The translations under genes and the position numbers were made by a program. A stretch of 64,000 nucleotides of DNA from Pelagibius sp048268885 (GTDB lineage: Bacteria > Pseudomonadota > Alphaproteobacteria > Kiloniellales > Kiloniellaceae). Every line of letters begins with the position of its first letter. Position 1 is the stretch's first letter. Shown here in pieces: positions 45,772-54,139 of the stretch. Location: contig JBLWUP010000006.1 of the NCBI GenBank assembly GCA_048268885.1, positions 62,001-126,000 on the forward strand, given 5' to 3'. The notes beneath the pieces were generated by a model. The model was not told the origin of the DNA. It worked only from the letters and a program-made list of their open reading frames with translations, and did no database searches.

Positions 45772-46377
45772 ATGCTCGACGCCCGCCTGCGCAAGATCAT
45801 CGATCCGCCGCTCGACCAGCTCGGGCGGCGTCTCGCCCGCCTGGGCGTCACCGCCAACAGCCTCACCTGGACCGGCTTCGCCGTCGGTATGGGGGCCTGG
45901 GCGCTGTTGGCGCTGGGCAGCTACAACGGGGCGTTACTCTGCATCCTGCTGAACCGTCTGGCCGACGGTCTGGACGGGGCGGTGGCGCGTCACGGCCGCA
46001 TCACCGACCTGGGCGGCTATCTCGATATCGTGCTCGATTTCCTGTTCTACGCCGGCGTGGTCTTTTTCTTCGCTGTCGGGCGGCCGGAGGACGCGCTGCC
46101 CGCGGCCTTCCTGATTTTCAGCTTCGTCGGCACCGGGGCTTCCTTTCTGGCTTTCGCCGCCCTGGCCGCCAAGCGCGGCATCTCCACGGCGGTGCGCGGC
46201 ACCAAGTCGATCTACTATCTTGGCGGCCTCACCGAGGGAACGGAGACCATCGCGCTCTTTGTCGCGATCTGCCTCTTCCCCGACGCCTTCACCTGGTTCG
46301 CCTGGATCTTCGGCGGCTTGTGCTGGCTTACCACTGCCGTGCGCATCTACATGGCGGCGGAGACCTTCCGAAGCTGA
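45772..46377 (+). CDS. CDP-alcohol phosphatidyltransferase family protein
   Basis: A 201-residue membrane enzyme with about six helices. The catalytic motif is present as DGLDGAVARHGRITDLGGYL then D85 and D89, the DGxxAR...G...D...D pattern (the internal spacing is one residue shorter than in PgsA/PssA, as in a known subgroup). Such enzymes transfer a phosphatidyl or related group from CDP-alcohol to an acceptor alcohol. Which alcohol is not obvious; there is no other lipid gene here. AGGGGAGAGGAAAGC precedes the ATG. Confidence 0.88.
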   Translation: MLDARLRKIIDPPLDQLGRRLARLGVTANSLTWTGFAVGMGAWALLALGSYNGALLCILLNRLADGLDGAVARHGRITDLGGYLDIVLDFLFYAGVVFFFAVGRPEDALPAAFLIFSFVGTGASFLAFAALAAKRGISTAVRGTKSIYYLGGLTEGTETIALFVAICLFPDAFTWFAWIFGGLCWLTTAVRIYMAAETFRS

Positions 46378-46748
46378 CCGTCCCAGGCCGTCCCCCGGTC
46401 CCGATGAGGCCGGCCGGTCTCATGGAGCGCGGCGGCAGGGCAGGCCGTGGCGGCGTGGTTCCACTGAAGATTGTTCTGGCGGTCCGAAATTCGCACGCCG
46501 GCTGCTGTCCGGGCCAAGGTTGCAGGCGCTGTGCAGTTCGCCTTTTGCCCAGTTGCTGCCATTCGGATGAAACTTCAGACTGTTAGGCTGGCGCATCGGT
46601 CCGTGCTTCGGATTGAATCTTGTCCTTCTGCGTCCGTTGCGGCTTAGACTGTGAACTGTCGGGGGCAGCCTTCGGCCGTCCCCCTTGCTTCCTTGGCCGT
46701 CCAACGACGACATCTGTCGCAGAGGCATAGTGCTGTTTGGAGGCTTCC
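46378..46748. other. 371-bp intergenic region
   Basis: This precedes the AraC-type gene. A GC-rich palindrome GGGGGCAGCC-TTC-GGCCGTCCCCC lies near 46660. Otherwise I see no gene or strong promoter, apart from GGAGG at 46739-46743, which belongs to the next gene. Confidence 0.5.
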
Positions 46749-47780
46749 ATGCCGGTAGTCCGCAAGGTGACAGCTGTGTGGGCAAGGCAGATCGCCGATC
46801 TGCTGGAGGCGCGCCAGCGGCCGGTGGACATGATCCTGCAAGAGGTCGGTCTTGCGCGCGCCGAATTGGCTTCGCCGGAGGCGCAAATCGCCTTCGCCAA
46901 GCATGCGGCTTTGATCGAAGCCGCAGCGGAACACCTGAAGGATACCAGCTTCGGGCTCCACTTCGGCGCAAGCCTCGATCCGCTGGATGCCGGAGCGATC
47001 GCTTACCTCGCCGCGAATTCGCCGACGCTGCAGGCGGCGGTGGACAACTACATAAGATATCTGTCGACGACGTCGGAAGGCTTTCATGCCCGGCTTGCCC
47101 GCGAGGGTCGGCATGCCATCCTGACCCTCGAGGCCGCCGACTTGGAGATGGAGCCCAGCCAGCAGTGCTACGAGTTCGCCCTGGCCGCCGCGCTCAACAT
47201 CTGCCGCTTCGTCATTGGCCGCCGGATCACGCCGTACATTGTGGAGATGAAACACCGGCGGAAGTCGGGCTTCGGCGAATTCAGAAGCTACTTCGGCGCC
47301 GCGGTTGTTTTTGGCGCGGACCGCTATGCCATTGCGCTGGACCCGACGTTGCTTGCGGCGCCTTGCCGCTCGGCGGATCCGCGGCTGTTCCGCATCGTGA
47401 AGGCCTACTGCGACGAACTGTTGGGGAAGAGCCGGCAGGCGGCGGATTTCCGGGGGGAGGTGGAGAATCTGGTGGGCAGTCTTCTGCCGACCGGGACCGC
47501 AACCACCACACATGTGGCTTCCACCCTTGGCATGAGCGAGCGAACGCTGTCGCGCCGCCTGGCGGAGGAAGGTGTGACGTTTCGCGCGATTGTCGAGCAG
47601 CAGCGCCAACGCATGGCCTTCCGATATCTCGGCGATCCCGCCATTCGCCCGACGCAGATCGCGTATCTGCTCGGCTATTCGGAGCCCAGCGCCTTTTCTC
47701 ACGCATTTCGCCGCTGGACGGGGCAGTCGCCGGCCGAATACCGCGCCAAGGGCCTCGGCTCATCGGCCTCGGCGCACTGA
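46749..47780 (+). CDS. AraC-family regulator with arabinose-binding-like domain
   Basis: A 343-residue regulator. GGAGG lies five bases before the ATG at 46749; a TTG at 46737 is a weaker start. The N-terminal 190 residues match the Arabinose_bd domain of the OruR/ArgR-like group (LKDTSFGLHFGASLDPLDAG). The C-terminal AraC domain has the two helix-turn-helices STLGMSERTLSRRLAEEGVT and PTQIAYLLGYSEPSAFSHAF, ending in GQSPAEYRAKGLG. It is isolated, with no obvious target gene beside it; the following gene is a small membrane protein of unknown function. Confidence 0.9.
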   Translation: MPVVRKVTAVWARQIADLLEARQRPVDMILQEVGLARAELASPEAQIAFAKHAALIEAAAEHLKDTSFGLHFGASLDPLDAGAIAYLAANSPTLQAAVDNYIRYLSTTSEGFHARLAREGRHAILTLEAADLEMEPSQQCYEFALAAALNICRFVIGRRITPYIVEMKHRRKSGFGEFRSYFGAAVVFGADRYAIALDPTLLAAPCRSADPRLFRIVKAYCDELLGKSRQAADFRGEVENLVGSLLPTGTATTTHVASTLGMSERTLSRRLAEEGVTFRAIVEQQRQRMAFRYLGDPAIRPTQIAYLLGYSEPSAFSHAFRRWTGQSPAEYRAKGLGSSASAH

Positions 47781-47949
47781 AACGGATCCCATGGCGAGTC
47801 AGATCAACATATTGACGGAATTTCCCAAGCGGTGGGGCTCGCCGTCTTTCCACATTGTTTTGTACCTAGATCATCGGCAGCAGCGGCCCCGCAGGCCGCG
47901 GCGGCTCGACAGGCGTTGGAAGGCCGCGCCGACGGGGAAGGCACCATCG

Positions 47950-48450
47950 ATGTGTGAAGACAACCGGGTTTCCGGAGCAGGCGATGAGACGCAGCGGCAG
48001 CCGCGCGCGGAAAGCCCTGCGCGCGAAGCCCGGACGGTCGGAGCCCTGCTGAAGGCGTGCCGCTGGATCGGGGTTTCCGCTCTTCTCGCGGCAATTCTTT
48101 TCGTTCTCGCTCCAGAACAGGCGCCGGGCGCGCCCGGGTTCTGCGGTTGGGTCCCCATGGCGGGAGCCTTCGCCGCCGATCGCCGGCTTCCCATGCTGGC
48201 GCAGGTGGGGCCGCAACAGATCGGAAATTGCGTCGGCAGCTTCGCCTTCCTCTGCGTTTCGGCGCTCTTTGCCGGCGCCCTGATCTACGCCGCCATTCGT
48301 GTGCTCCGCCTTTTGACCGGATGGGATCTCGCGGAGTTTCTGAAGGGCAACAAGCCGATTTCACCCCCGTGGTTCGGCATCCTTGCGATCGGCATCGTCG
48401 CAGGGTCTCTGGCGACCCTGCTGACGGCCTTGGCCTGCCAGGTGCTGTGA
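47950..48450 (+). CDS. Hypothetical membrane protein
   Basis: A 166-residue protein starting at the ATG at 47950, preceded by GGGGAAGG; an in-frame ATG at 47791 would add a basic, low-complexity leader and was not preferred. After about 38 polar residues come three hydrophobic segments (WIGVSALLAAILFVLAPE; FAFLCVSALFAGALIYAAI; FGILAIGIVAGSLATLLTAL). The loop after the first contains Cys-Gly-Trp-Val-Pro and a basic patch. No family recognised. It is followed by a divergent-end region shared with the PAS gene. Confidence 0.6.
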   Translation: MCEDNRVSGAGDETQRQPRAESPAREARTVGALLKACRWIGVSALLAAILFVLAPEQAPGAPGFCGWVPMAGAFAADRRLPMLAQVGPQQIGNCVGSFAFLCVSALFAGALIYAAIRVLRLLTGWDLAEFLKGNKPISPPWFGILAIGIVAGSLATLLTALACQVL

Positions 48451-48517
48451 CCTGAACCCCGTCCCCGGGTATGCGGAAGCGCCCGCCGGTCCCACCAGGC
48501 GAGCTGGAGGCTTGCGG

Positions 48518-49033
48518 TCAGGGGAGGCGCAGCATGTCGAAGACAACAACGAGGCGGGCCACGGTGCCCTCGTCGTCCTGAAGCGGCAGGATCAGAGCTT
48601 CCCAGCGAAACCGGCGCTCCTGGCTAATCAGTGCCGGCCGCACGAAGACTTCCTCGATGATGACCTGTGACTCTTGCGCCTGTGCCGCACGCTTGCAGGT
48701 ATCCCAGATGAGGGATCGATACTCTGGGTCGGGGTGGTCCCACAGCGAGCGACCCGTCATGTCCTGGCCGGCGTATTCCGCCCAGGTCAAGGAGTGCACT
48801 CGGTAAACGAAGTCGAGCGGCTGCTGGTGCACTTCGACGAGGCTGATGTTTCTCATGACCTGAAGATAGTCGAGGACGTCGAACTCCGTCGTGGTCGGCA
48901 GACCGATGGCCTGCGGGCACTTCCCTTCCCAAACCGCGAGCGCGTCTTTGAGCGCCTGCGATGTCAGGTCCTGCTTGCGCCGCGGCGGTTGAGCGGCCTT
49001 TTCTCCTTCTCGCCGTGTGCGCGCGAGCCTCAT
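48518..49033 (-). CDS. PAS-domain protein (PAS_5 type)
   Basis: A 171-residue soluble protein with GAGGTGATTC before the ATG at 49033. After a basic N-terminus comes one PAS-like domain. The motif FVYRVHSLTWAEYAGQDMTG (about 75-94) is the beta-strand/helix region seen in the PAS_5 family, abundant in Rhodospirillales-type bacteria, often as stand-alone sensors. There is no output domain, so it probably acts through a partner or as a ligand-binding module. The target is unknown and the neighbours give no hint. Confidence 0.75.
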   Translation of the reverse strand: MRLARTRREGEKAAQPPRRKQDLTSQALKDALAVWEGKCPQAIGLPTTTEFDVLDYLQVMRNISLVEVHQQPLDFVYRVHSLTWAEYAGQDMTGRSLWDHPDPEYRSLIWDTCKRAAQAQESQVIIEEVFVRPALISQERRFRWEALILPLQDDEGTVARLVVVFDMLRLP

Positions 49034-49533
49034 GAATCACCTCGATAAAGTTCAGGATGCGACGCAATCCTCTTCGCCCGATGTCTCTTGCGGACCGCCG
49101 AGGCGCAGCGGAGCTGGCGTTGGCGGTCAGCACCCCAAACGGAAAGCCAGGGGCGCCGCGGGGTGTTGCCCGCCGGCAGCCTCCCGCACTGGGGGGCCGC
49201 ATTTGAGTGGATTGAATCGCTTTTTATGTCGGGCACTTAGCTACACGAGAGCTCGACGCGGAGGCGAGGGCTATTGCTTGAGAATTTCAGCCAGATTGTT
49301 GTTCTCGCTCGCCAGGGCAAATGCCCGTCAGTTCGCCGGTTCCGCGAGACCCTGCCGTGACCCATTGACGACACTTGGCAGGCCAAGGCGGACCTGCCCC
49401 AATAGGCCGGTGAACCGCCGGCGCTTCCGGCAATGTCGGCAGGCATTTGGCCACGGCGCCCGGAAGAGGCGCTTTGCGGTTTATTGAAAGAGGCGGCTCG
49501 GTCGTCGGGCGGCCCGGCAGTTGGAGCAGCACA
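49034..49533. other. 500-bp intergenic region
   Basis: No confident gene. On the minus strand a short stretch near 49266-49320 reads RAFALASENNNLAEILKQ followed by a stop, protein-like but cut by an in-frame TGA just upstream; it may be a remnant of a gene end. TTGGAGCAGC before 49534 is the ribosome site of the next gene. Confidence 0.45.
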
Positions 49534-49845
49534 ATGAAAGGTGAATGGACGAAGACGCGTGCGGCCGTTTGTATGGCGCTGGCGGGGCTGTTGGCCCTGA
49601 GCTTCGCAGCGACGGCCGGCCCTGCCCGGGCGGAAGGTGACGAGAGTTTGCTCGATGACGCTCAAAAGGGCGCCGGCGAAGCCTGGGACGCCACGTCGGA
49701 AGGTGCCAGTGACGCCTGGGACGCGACCAAGGAAGGCGCCAGCGACGCTTGGGACGCCACCAAGGAGACAAGCTCCGACGCCTGGGATGCGACCAAGGAG
49801 GGCACGGAAGAACTCTACGAAGACGCAAAGGACGCGCTGCAGTAG
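49534..49845 (+). CDS. Small secreted protein with four 11-residue repeats
   Basis: A 103-residue protein; the ATG at 49534 follows TTGGAGCAGCACA. Residues 1-33 are a signal peptide (KTRAAVCMALAGLLALSFAA, cut near ARA-EG). The mature chain starts EGDESLLDDAQKGAG and then has four copies of an 11-residue unit of the form (S/E)(D/A)AWDATKEGA, ending EELYEDAKDAL. The regularity and Asp/Glu/Lys content suggest an amphipathic helix, comparable to 11-mer helical repeats of apolipoprotein or LEA-like proteins. It may bind membranes or protect proteins in the periplasm. No neighbour suggests a function. Confidence 0.75.
   Translation: MKGEWTKTRAAVCMALAGLLALSFAATAGPARAEGDESLLDDAQKGAGEAWDATSEGASDAWDATKEGASDAWDATKETSSDAWDATKEGTEELYEDAKDALQ
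49678..49809. repeat. Four tandem 33-bp repeats
   Basis: The units are 49678-49710, 49711-49743, 49744-49776 and 49777-49809, each encoding an 11-residue repeat around AWDAT. They differ at scattered third positions (GCC/GCT/GCG choices), so the array is ancient enough to have diverged rather than just slipped. Confidence 0.85.
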
Positions 49846-49891
49846 CCGGCGCTTGCAGACGTGAAGTCCAGTTCCTTGCGCCGGTTGCTCG

Positions 49892-51196
49892 TTACCGAGG
49901 AAGCTCGTTTGCGAGAACCGGCGGGCGGTGCCATTTGAGCAGCTCTATGTCGGTTACCAGCACCTGAACATCGGAGAGAAAAAACACCGCACGCAGACCG
50001 TCGGTGAAGTAGGGATCATCCTCGGCATTGCGGTGCGGCACGGCAACCATCGCCGGGGGCAAGGCGCGTGCGTAGCCGAAGTGGCTTACGGCGCCGGCGT
50101 CCACCAGTTGCTGCAGGACGTAGTAGCGCGCGTCATCCATATCCGGATCGATGACGTGGGTCGTCGGCGGCCAGAGGCGTCCCGAGAACTTCACGCCAAT
50201 GTCGCGGCTGACCTGGCCGAGCCAGACCGGCTTGCCCTCGACGGTCACCGGCGCGAGCCAGAGGCGCATGTGATTGCGTTCGTCGATGACAGCCCGCGCC
50301 TTCTGGAAGGCGAGGTCGTGTTCGCGCCCGAAGAGATAAAGCGCCGAGATAGGTGCGTATCTGTAGCGTGAGCCGAAGGCGAAGCTGGTGAACATGCGCC
50401 ACAGCGATGCGGAGGTGGTCGGCGCGGTCACGTCCCAGTGCGTCGAGATCAGCGCGCTGCGGACCTGGTTCAGCGAGCCGACAAAGACGATGTTGAGCGG
50501 ATCGCCGGCGATGCCTTCTCCGTTGATCGTGCAACAGATGAGCTCTTCGAGCCAGCGGCGCAGGGCTTCCCGGTCCAGGTCGGCCTTGCGGTGGGGCTCG
50601 TAGACCCGCGCCGTATCGAGATCGAAATAGTCTGTCGGCAGGCCGGGGACCGGCACCACGAAATGGAAGTTATGGACCTCCGTTCTGCCATGAAGCTCGA
50701 CATTGAAAGCTTTCATGCCTTCATCGGCGTGGGTGTAGACGAAGCCGCTTGAGACTTCGCCCGCCGGGATGACGCGGGGGAAGAGGGCCGTGTTCAGCCG
50801 CTGGTAGAGTTCGGTCTCCGTCAGCCCGGAGAAGCCGGACATGCGGCGCGCCGCCTCGTAAGGCGGGAAGTAATTCTCGTCGATGGCGATCGGAAACAGC
50901 CACTGCGGGCGGCCGTTGTCGTTGGCGATGCGCAGCCAGACCGGCTGGATGCCCACGTCGTTGAGCGGGACGCCGAAAACCTCAATCGTCTCTTCCCGGC
51001 CGAGGGCGGCCGCGGTCACCGTGAAGCCGTCGGCGGACTTCGTCTCGGCGCGTTCGTTGTAGGGCCGTTCGTCGCGGTAGATGACCTCCTTGGTCGTGCC
51101 GCAACCCGACAGCACAGCTGCCATCGCCAGCAGGACAGCGGCCGTCCGAACCTTCGGCTGGTTCAGCGGGCTGTCGAGACGTCTGTGCAAAGCCAT
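49892..51196 (-). CDS. LssY_C-domain lipoprotein
   Basis: A 434-residue lipoprotein: signal VLLAMAAVLSGCGTT with lipidated Cys32. The middle and C-terminal parts match the LssY_C-type domain found at the end of some PAP2-family membrane enzymes: RNHMRLWLAPVTVEGKPVWL, GQVSRDIGVKFSGRLWPPTT, HVIDPDMDDARYYVLQQLVD. The segment THWDVTAPTTSASLWRMF also fits. LssY itself has been tied to lipid or secretion functions in Legionella, but its C-terminal domain has no proven activity. Here it is free-standing and anchored at the periplasmic face by its lipid. Isolated transcription unit. Confidence 0.75.
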   Translation of the reverse strand: MALHRRLDSPLNQPKVRTAAVLLAMAAVLSGCGTTKEVIYRDERPYNERAETKSADGFTVTAAALGREETIEVFGVPLNDVGIQPVWLRIANDNGRPQWLFPIAIDENYFPPYEAARRMSGFSGLTETELYQRLNTALFPRVIPAGEVSSGFVYTHADEGMKAFNVELHGRTEVHNFHFVVPVPGLPTDYFDLDTARVYEPHRKADLDREALRRWLEELICCTINGEGIAGDPLNIVFVGSLNQVRSALISTHWDVTAPTTSASLWRMFTSFAFGSRYRYAPISALYLFGREHDLAFQKARAVIDERNHMRLWLAPVTVEGKPVWLGQVSRDIGVKFSGRLWPPTTHVIDPDMDDARYYVLQQLVDAGAVSHFGYARALPPAMVAVPHRNAEDDPYFTDGLRAVFFLSDVQVLVTDIELLKWHRPPVLANELPR

Positions 51197-51343
51197 GTTA
51201 CCCCCGGGCGATCTCAGAGTTCCGGTTCTCGAATACTAGAGCCGGCGGCGGGTTGGCGGAAGAACCGGATAAAGCAGTTCTGTACCTCGACCGGGCGCGT
51301 TGATCTCCAGCCGGCCGGCGTGCCCGGGCCGGGGAAGCCGCGC

Positions 51344-52498
51344 CTAGCGCTTCGGCCAGGACCAGCCGGGGGGCTCGATCCCCGGCGCCAGGGTTTCGCC
51401 CAGTTCCTTTTGCAGCGTAAAGACGGCGCTGTCCGGCGTCGCCGCGAGCGCCTCGACCAGCGGGCGGGCGTGCGAGACGACGATGACCTGCGAGCGCCGC
51501 GCGGCCTGGGCGATGAGGCGCGCCAGCGGCGGCAAGAGGTCGGGATGCAAGCTGGTCTCGGGCTCGTTCAGGACCATCAGGGAAGGCGGCCGCGGCGTCA
51601 GCAGGGCCGCCACCAGCAGCAGGTAGCGCAGGGTGCCGTCGGAGAGCTCGGCGCTGCGCAGCGGCCGCAGCAGGCCGTGCTGACGCATGGTGACCTCGAA
51701 GAGGCCGCCGTTCACCGCGATGTTTAGCGCACTGCCGGGAAAGGCATCCTCGACGGCCTTGTCCAGGGCCGCCGAATCCCCGATCTCGCGGATGGTCTGC
51801 AGGGCGGCGGCGATGTCCGCGCCGTCCGCGGCCAGCACCGGCGCGCGGGTGCCGACCTGGGGGCGCCGGGCGGGCGCTTCGGGGTCGCTGCGGAAATGGT
51901 CGTAGAAGCGCCAGCCCCGCATGCGCTCGCGCAGGGCCAGCAGCTCCGGCGCGCCGCGCGGGTCGGCCGCATGGGTCATCATGCTGTCGAAGGGCGCCAG
52001 GTCGGTCATCACCGTCGCCCGCCTGCCGGCATCGTCGAGCAGCTGCACGCCCGACCCGTTGCGCGAGGCGATGAGGTTGCTGCGTTTCAGCATTTCGCCG
52101 ATCCACACGGCCTCGGCCTTGATCACCGGATCGTGGTTGAAGAGCGTCTGGCCGGGGACCGGCAGGCCGAGGTCGATGGCGTAGCCGTAGTCCTCCGAGG
52201 CGAAGCCGAGCTTCAGGCTCACGCGCTCGCGCCGGACGCTCCCCTGTACCGGCGCTTCGCCGGTCTTCATGGCGCGCGAGAACTTCTCCGGCCCGGCCCA
52301 GAGCGTCGACTCCAGGCCGCCTTCCACCGCCAGCGACTGCACGATGCGCCCCTGCGCCGCTTCGCCCAGCAATCTCAGCGAACGGTAGAAGCTCGATTTG
52401 CCGCTGCCGTTGGGCCCGTTCACCACGTTCAGCCGCGTGAGCGGCAGGACCAGTTCCTTCAGCGAGCGGTATCCGGCGACGGCGAGGGTCAGGATCAT
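51344..52498 (-). CDS. OLD/RecF-like ABC-ATPase (AAA family)
   Basis: A 384-residue soluble ATPase: Walker A NGPNGSGKSS (27-36), signature LSDGTLRYLLLVAALL, Walker B LMVLNEPETSLHPDLL and H-loop VVSHARPLVEAL. The region between (about 40-280) is the helical insert usual for SMC/RecF-like ATPases. No TOPRIM nuclease domain follows, so it is not a full OLD nuclease. The start lies at 52498, 160 bases from the divergent PLP decarboxylase gene. Role unknown; proteins of this type act in DNA repair, defence or as toxin-like ATPases, and no partner gene for a defence system is seen beside it. Confidence 0.8.
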   Translation of the reverse strand: MILTLAVAGYRSLKELVLPLTRLNVVNGPNGSGKSSFYRSLRLLGEAAQGRIVQSLAVEGGLESTLWAGPEKFSRAMKTGEAPVQGSVRRERVSLKLGFASEDYGYAIDLGLPVPGQTLFNHDPVIKAEAVWIGEMLKRSNLIASRNGSGVQLLDDAGRRATVMTDLAPFDSMMTHAADPRGAPELLALRERMRGWRFYDHFRSDPEAPARRPQVGTRAPVLAADGADIAAALQTIREIGDSAALDKAVEDAFPGSALNIAVNGGLFEVTMRQHGLLRPLRSAELSDGTLRYLLLVAALLTPRPPSLMVLNEPETSLHPDLLPPLARLIAQAARRSQVIVVSHARPLVEALAATPDSAVFTLQKELGETLAPGIEPPGWSWPKR

Positions 52499-52658
52499 GA
52501 CCCACAGATACCGGCGGCGGCGGACGCTGCCAAGCCCACGATCCGCTCAGTGTTTCCCGACGCGAGTCGGAAAATAGAGAGCAGGGGCTGCCAAACGCGG
52601 CCGGGCGGCTTAGTCTGTCCCGCCACCTCCGGACCATCCCTGCACACGAGGAACGACG

Positions 52659-54023
52659 ATGAACAGCAAAGGTATGCGGCGCCTTCTGGGCGCAGCGGCG
52701 GACCGGGCGGCGGACTACCTTGAAGGCCTTCCGGCGCGGCCGGTGGGTCCAATGCCGGGGGCCGCCGAACGTCTGGCCGGCGCCCTCGAGGGGCCGCTGC
52801 CGGAGGGGCCGGCCAGCCCCGAAGACGTCCTGGCCTTTCTGGACGACTACGGTTCCCCGGCCACGGTGGCGAGCGCCGGTGGCCGCTACTTCGGCTTCGT
52901 CACGGGCGGGGCGCTGCCCGCAACGGTCGCCGCCCAGGTGCTGGCGGCGGCTTGGGACCAGAACTCTTTCAGTACCGTCAGTTCTCCCGCCGTCGCCTGT
53001 TTGGAATCAGCCGCTCTGCGCTGGTTGAAGGAGGCTCTCGGCTTGCCGATGGGCGCGGAGGGAGCGCTTTGCACCGGTGCGACCATGGCGAATTTCACCT
53101 GCCTCGCCGCGGCCCGGAACCAGGTGCTGGCGGCGCAGGGATGGGACGTGGACCGTGACGGCCTGTTCGGCGCGCCGCCGGTCACCGTGCTCGCGGGCGC
53201 GGAAGCGCACGCCACGGTCTACAAAGTGCTCTCCATGTTGGGTCTCGGGCGCGAGCGGGTGGTCTCGGTGCCGGTCGACGGCGAGGGCCGCCTGCGCGCC
53301 GAGCGGCTGCCGGCCGTCGATGGCCCGGCGATTCTCTGTCTCCAGGCGGGCAACGTGAACTCCGGCGCCTTCGATCCGGCGCCCGAGGCGATCGCCTGGG
53401 CGCGGCAGTCGAAGGCCTGGGTCCACGTCGACGGCGCCTTCGGGCTCTGGGCGCTGGCCTCCAGGGAGCAGGAGGCTCTGGCCGCGGGATTCCGGGAGGC
53501 GGACTCCTGGGCGACCGACGCGCACAAGTGGCTGAACGTGCCTTACGACGCGGGGGTGGCCCTGGTGCGCGATCCCGAGGCGCTCGCCCGGGCGATGTCG
53601 ATCAGCGGCGCCTATCTGATGGCGGGCGAGAGCCGCGACGCGATCAATTTCACCCCCGACAGCTCGCGGCGCGCCCGGGCGGTCGAGGTCTGGGCGGCGC
53701 TGAAATCGCTGGGGCGGTCGGGTCTCGAGGACCTGGTGAGCCGCCACTGCCGGCAGGCGAGACGGATGGCCGCCGGCCTTGCCGCCGGCGGCGCCGAGAT
53801 CCTGAACGAGGTGGCCTTGAACCAGGTGGTCGTTGCCTTCGGCGATGACGAGCGGACGAAACGGGTGCTCGCGGCCGTGCAGGCGGAGGGCACCTGCTGG
53901 TGCGGCGGCACGACCTGGAAGGGCCGTGCGGCCATGCGCATCAGCATCTCTTCCTGGGCGACGACCGACGACGACATCGAACGCTCGATCGCGGCGATCC
54001 TGCAGGCCTGTCGGTCGTGCTGA
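52659..54023 (+). CDS. Group II PLP decarboxylase (aromatic/glutamate-type)
   Basis: A 454-residue PLP enzyme. The Schiff-base lysine is Lys290 in TDAHKWLNVPYD; Asp258 in WVHVDGAFG contacts the PLP ring, and His184 in AEAHATVYK stacks on it. CTGATMANFTCL corresponds to the phosphate-binding loop. The family includes aromatic-L-amino-acid, glutamate and tyrosine decarboxylases; short, single-domain members like this one are common in bacteria with unknown amino-acid preference. The genome thus has two PLP decarboxylases of different folds in this window (the other at 7923-10667). A terminator for the opposite strand follows. Confidence 0.88.
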   Translation: MNSKGMRRLLGAAADRAADYLEGLPARPVGPMPGAAERLAGALEGPLPEGPASPEDVLAFLDDYGSPATVASAGGRYFGFVTGGALPATVAAQVLAAAWDQNSFSTVSSPAVACLESAALRWLKEALGLPMGAEGALCTGATMANFTCLAAARNQVLAAQGWDVDRDGLFGAPPVTVLAGAEAHATVYKVLSMLGLGRERVVSVPVDGEGRLRAERLPAVDGPAILCLQAGNVNSGAFDPAPEAIAWARQSKAWVHVDGAFGLWALASREQEALAAGFREADSWATDAHKWLNVPYDAGVALVRDPEALARAMSISGAYLMAGESRDAINFTPDSSRRARAVEVWAALKSLGRSGLEDLVSRHCRQARRMAAGLAAGGAEILNEVALNQVVVAFGDDERTKRVLAAVQAEGTCWCGGTTWKGRAAMRISISSWATTDDDIERSIAAILQACRSC

Positions 54024-54066
54024 GCTGACGCGCCGGCAGGCTCATCCTCGTTCCCCGCAGGCGCAG

Positions 54067-54099
54067 AAAAAAGGCCCGCCGGGCGAACCGGCGGGCCTT
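54067..54099 (-). terminator. Rho-independent terminator after the glxR gene
   Basis: AAGGCCCGCCGG (54071-54082) pairs perfectly with CCGGCGGGCCTT (54088-54099) around GCGAA. The A run at 54067-54072 becomes a U run on the minus strand, so it ends the gcl-hyi-glxR transcript. It may also act on the convergent decarboxylase gene. Confidence 0.88.
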
Positions 54100-54139
54100 A
54101 AGTCGAAGGCACAGGGAAAACTACTTGGAGAAGTCCCCG

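Noticed and set aside
51344..52498. Antiphage defence role for the OLD-like ATPase
   Set aside because: There is no TOPRIM domain and no nuclease, helicase or toxin partner beside it; a single ATPase gene is not enough to call a defence system.
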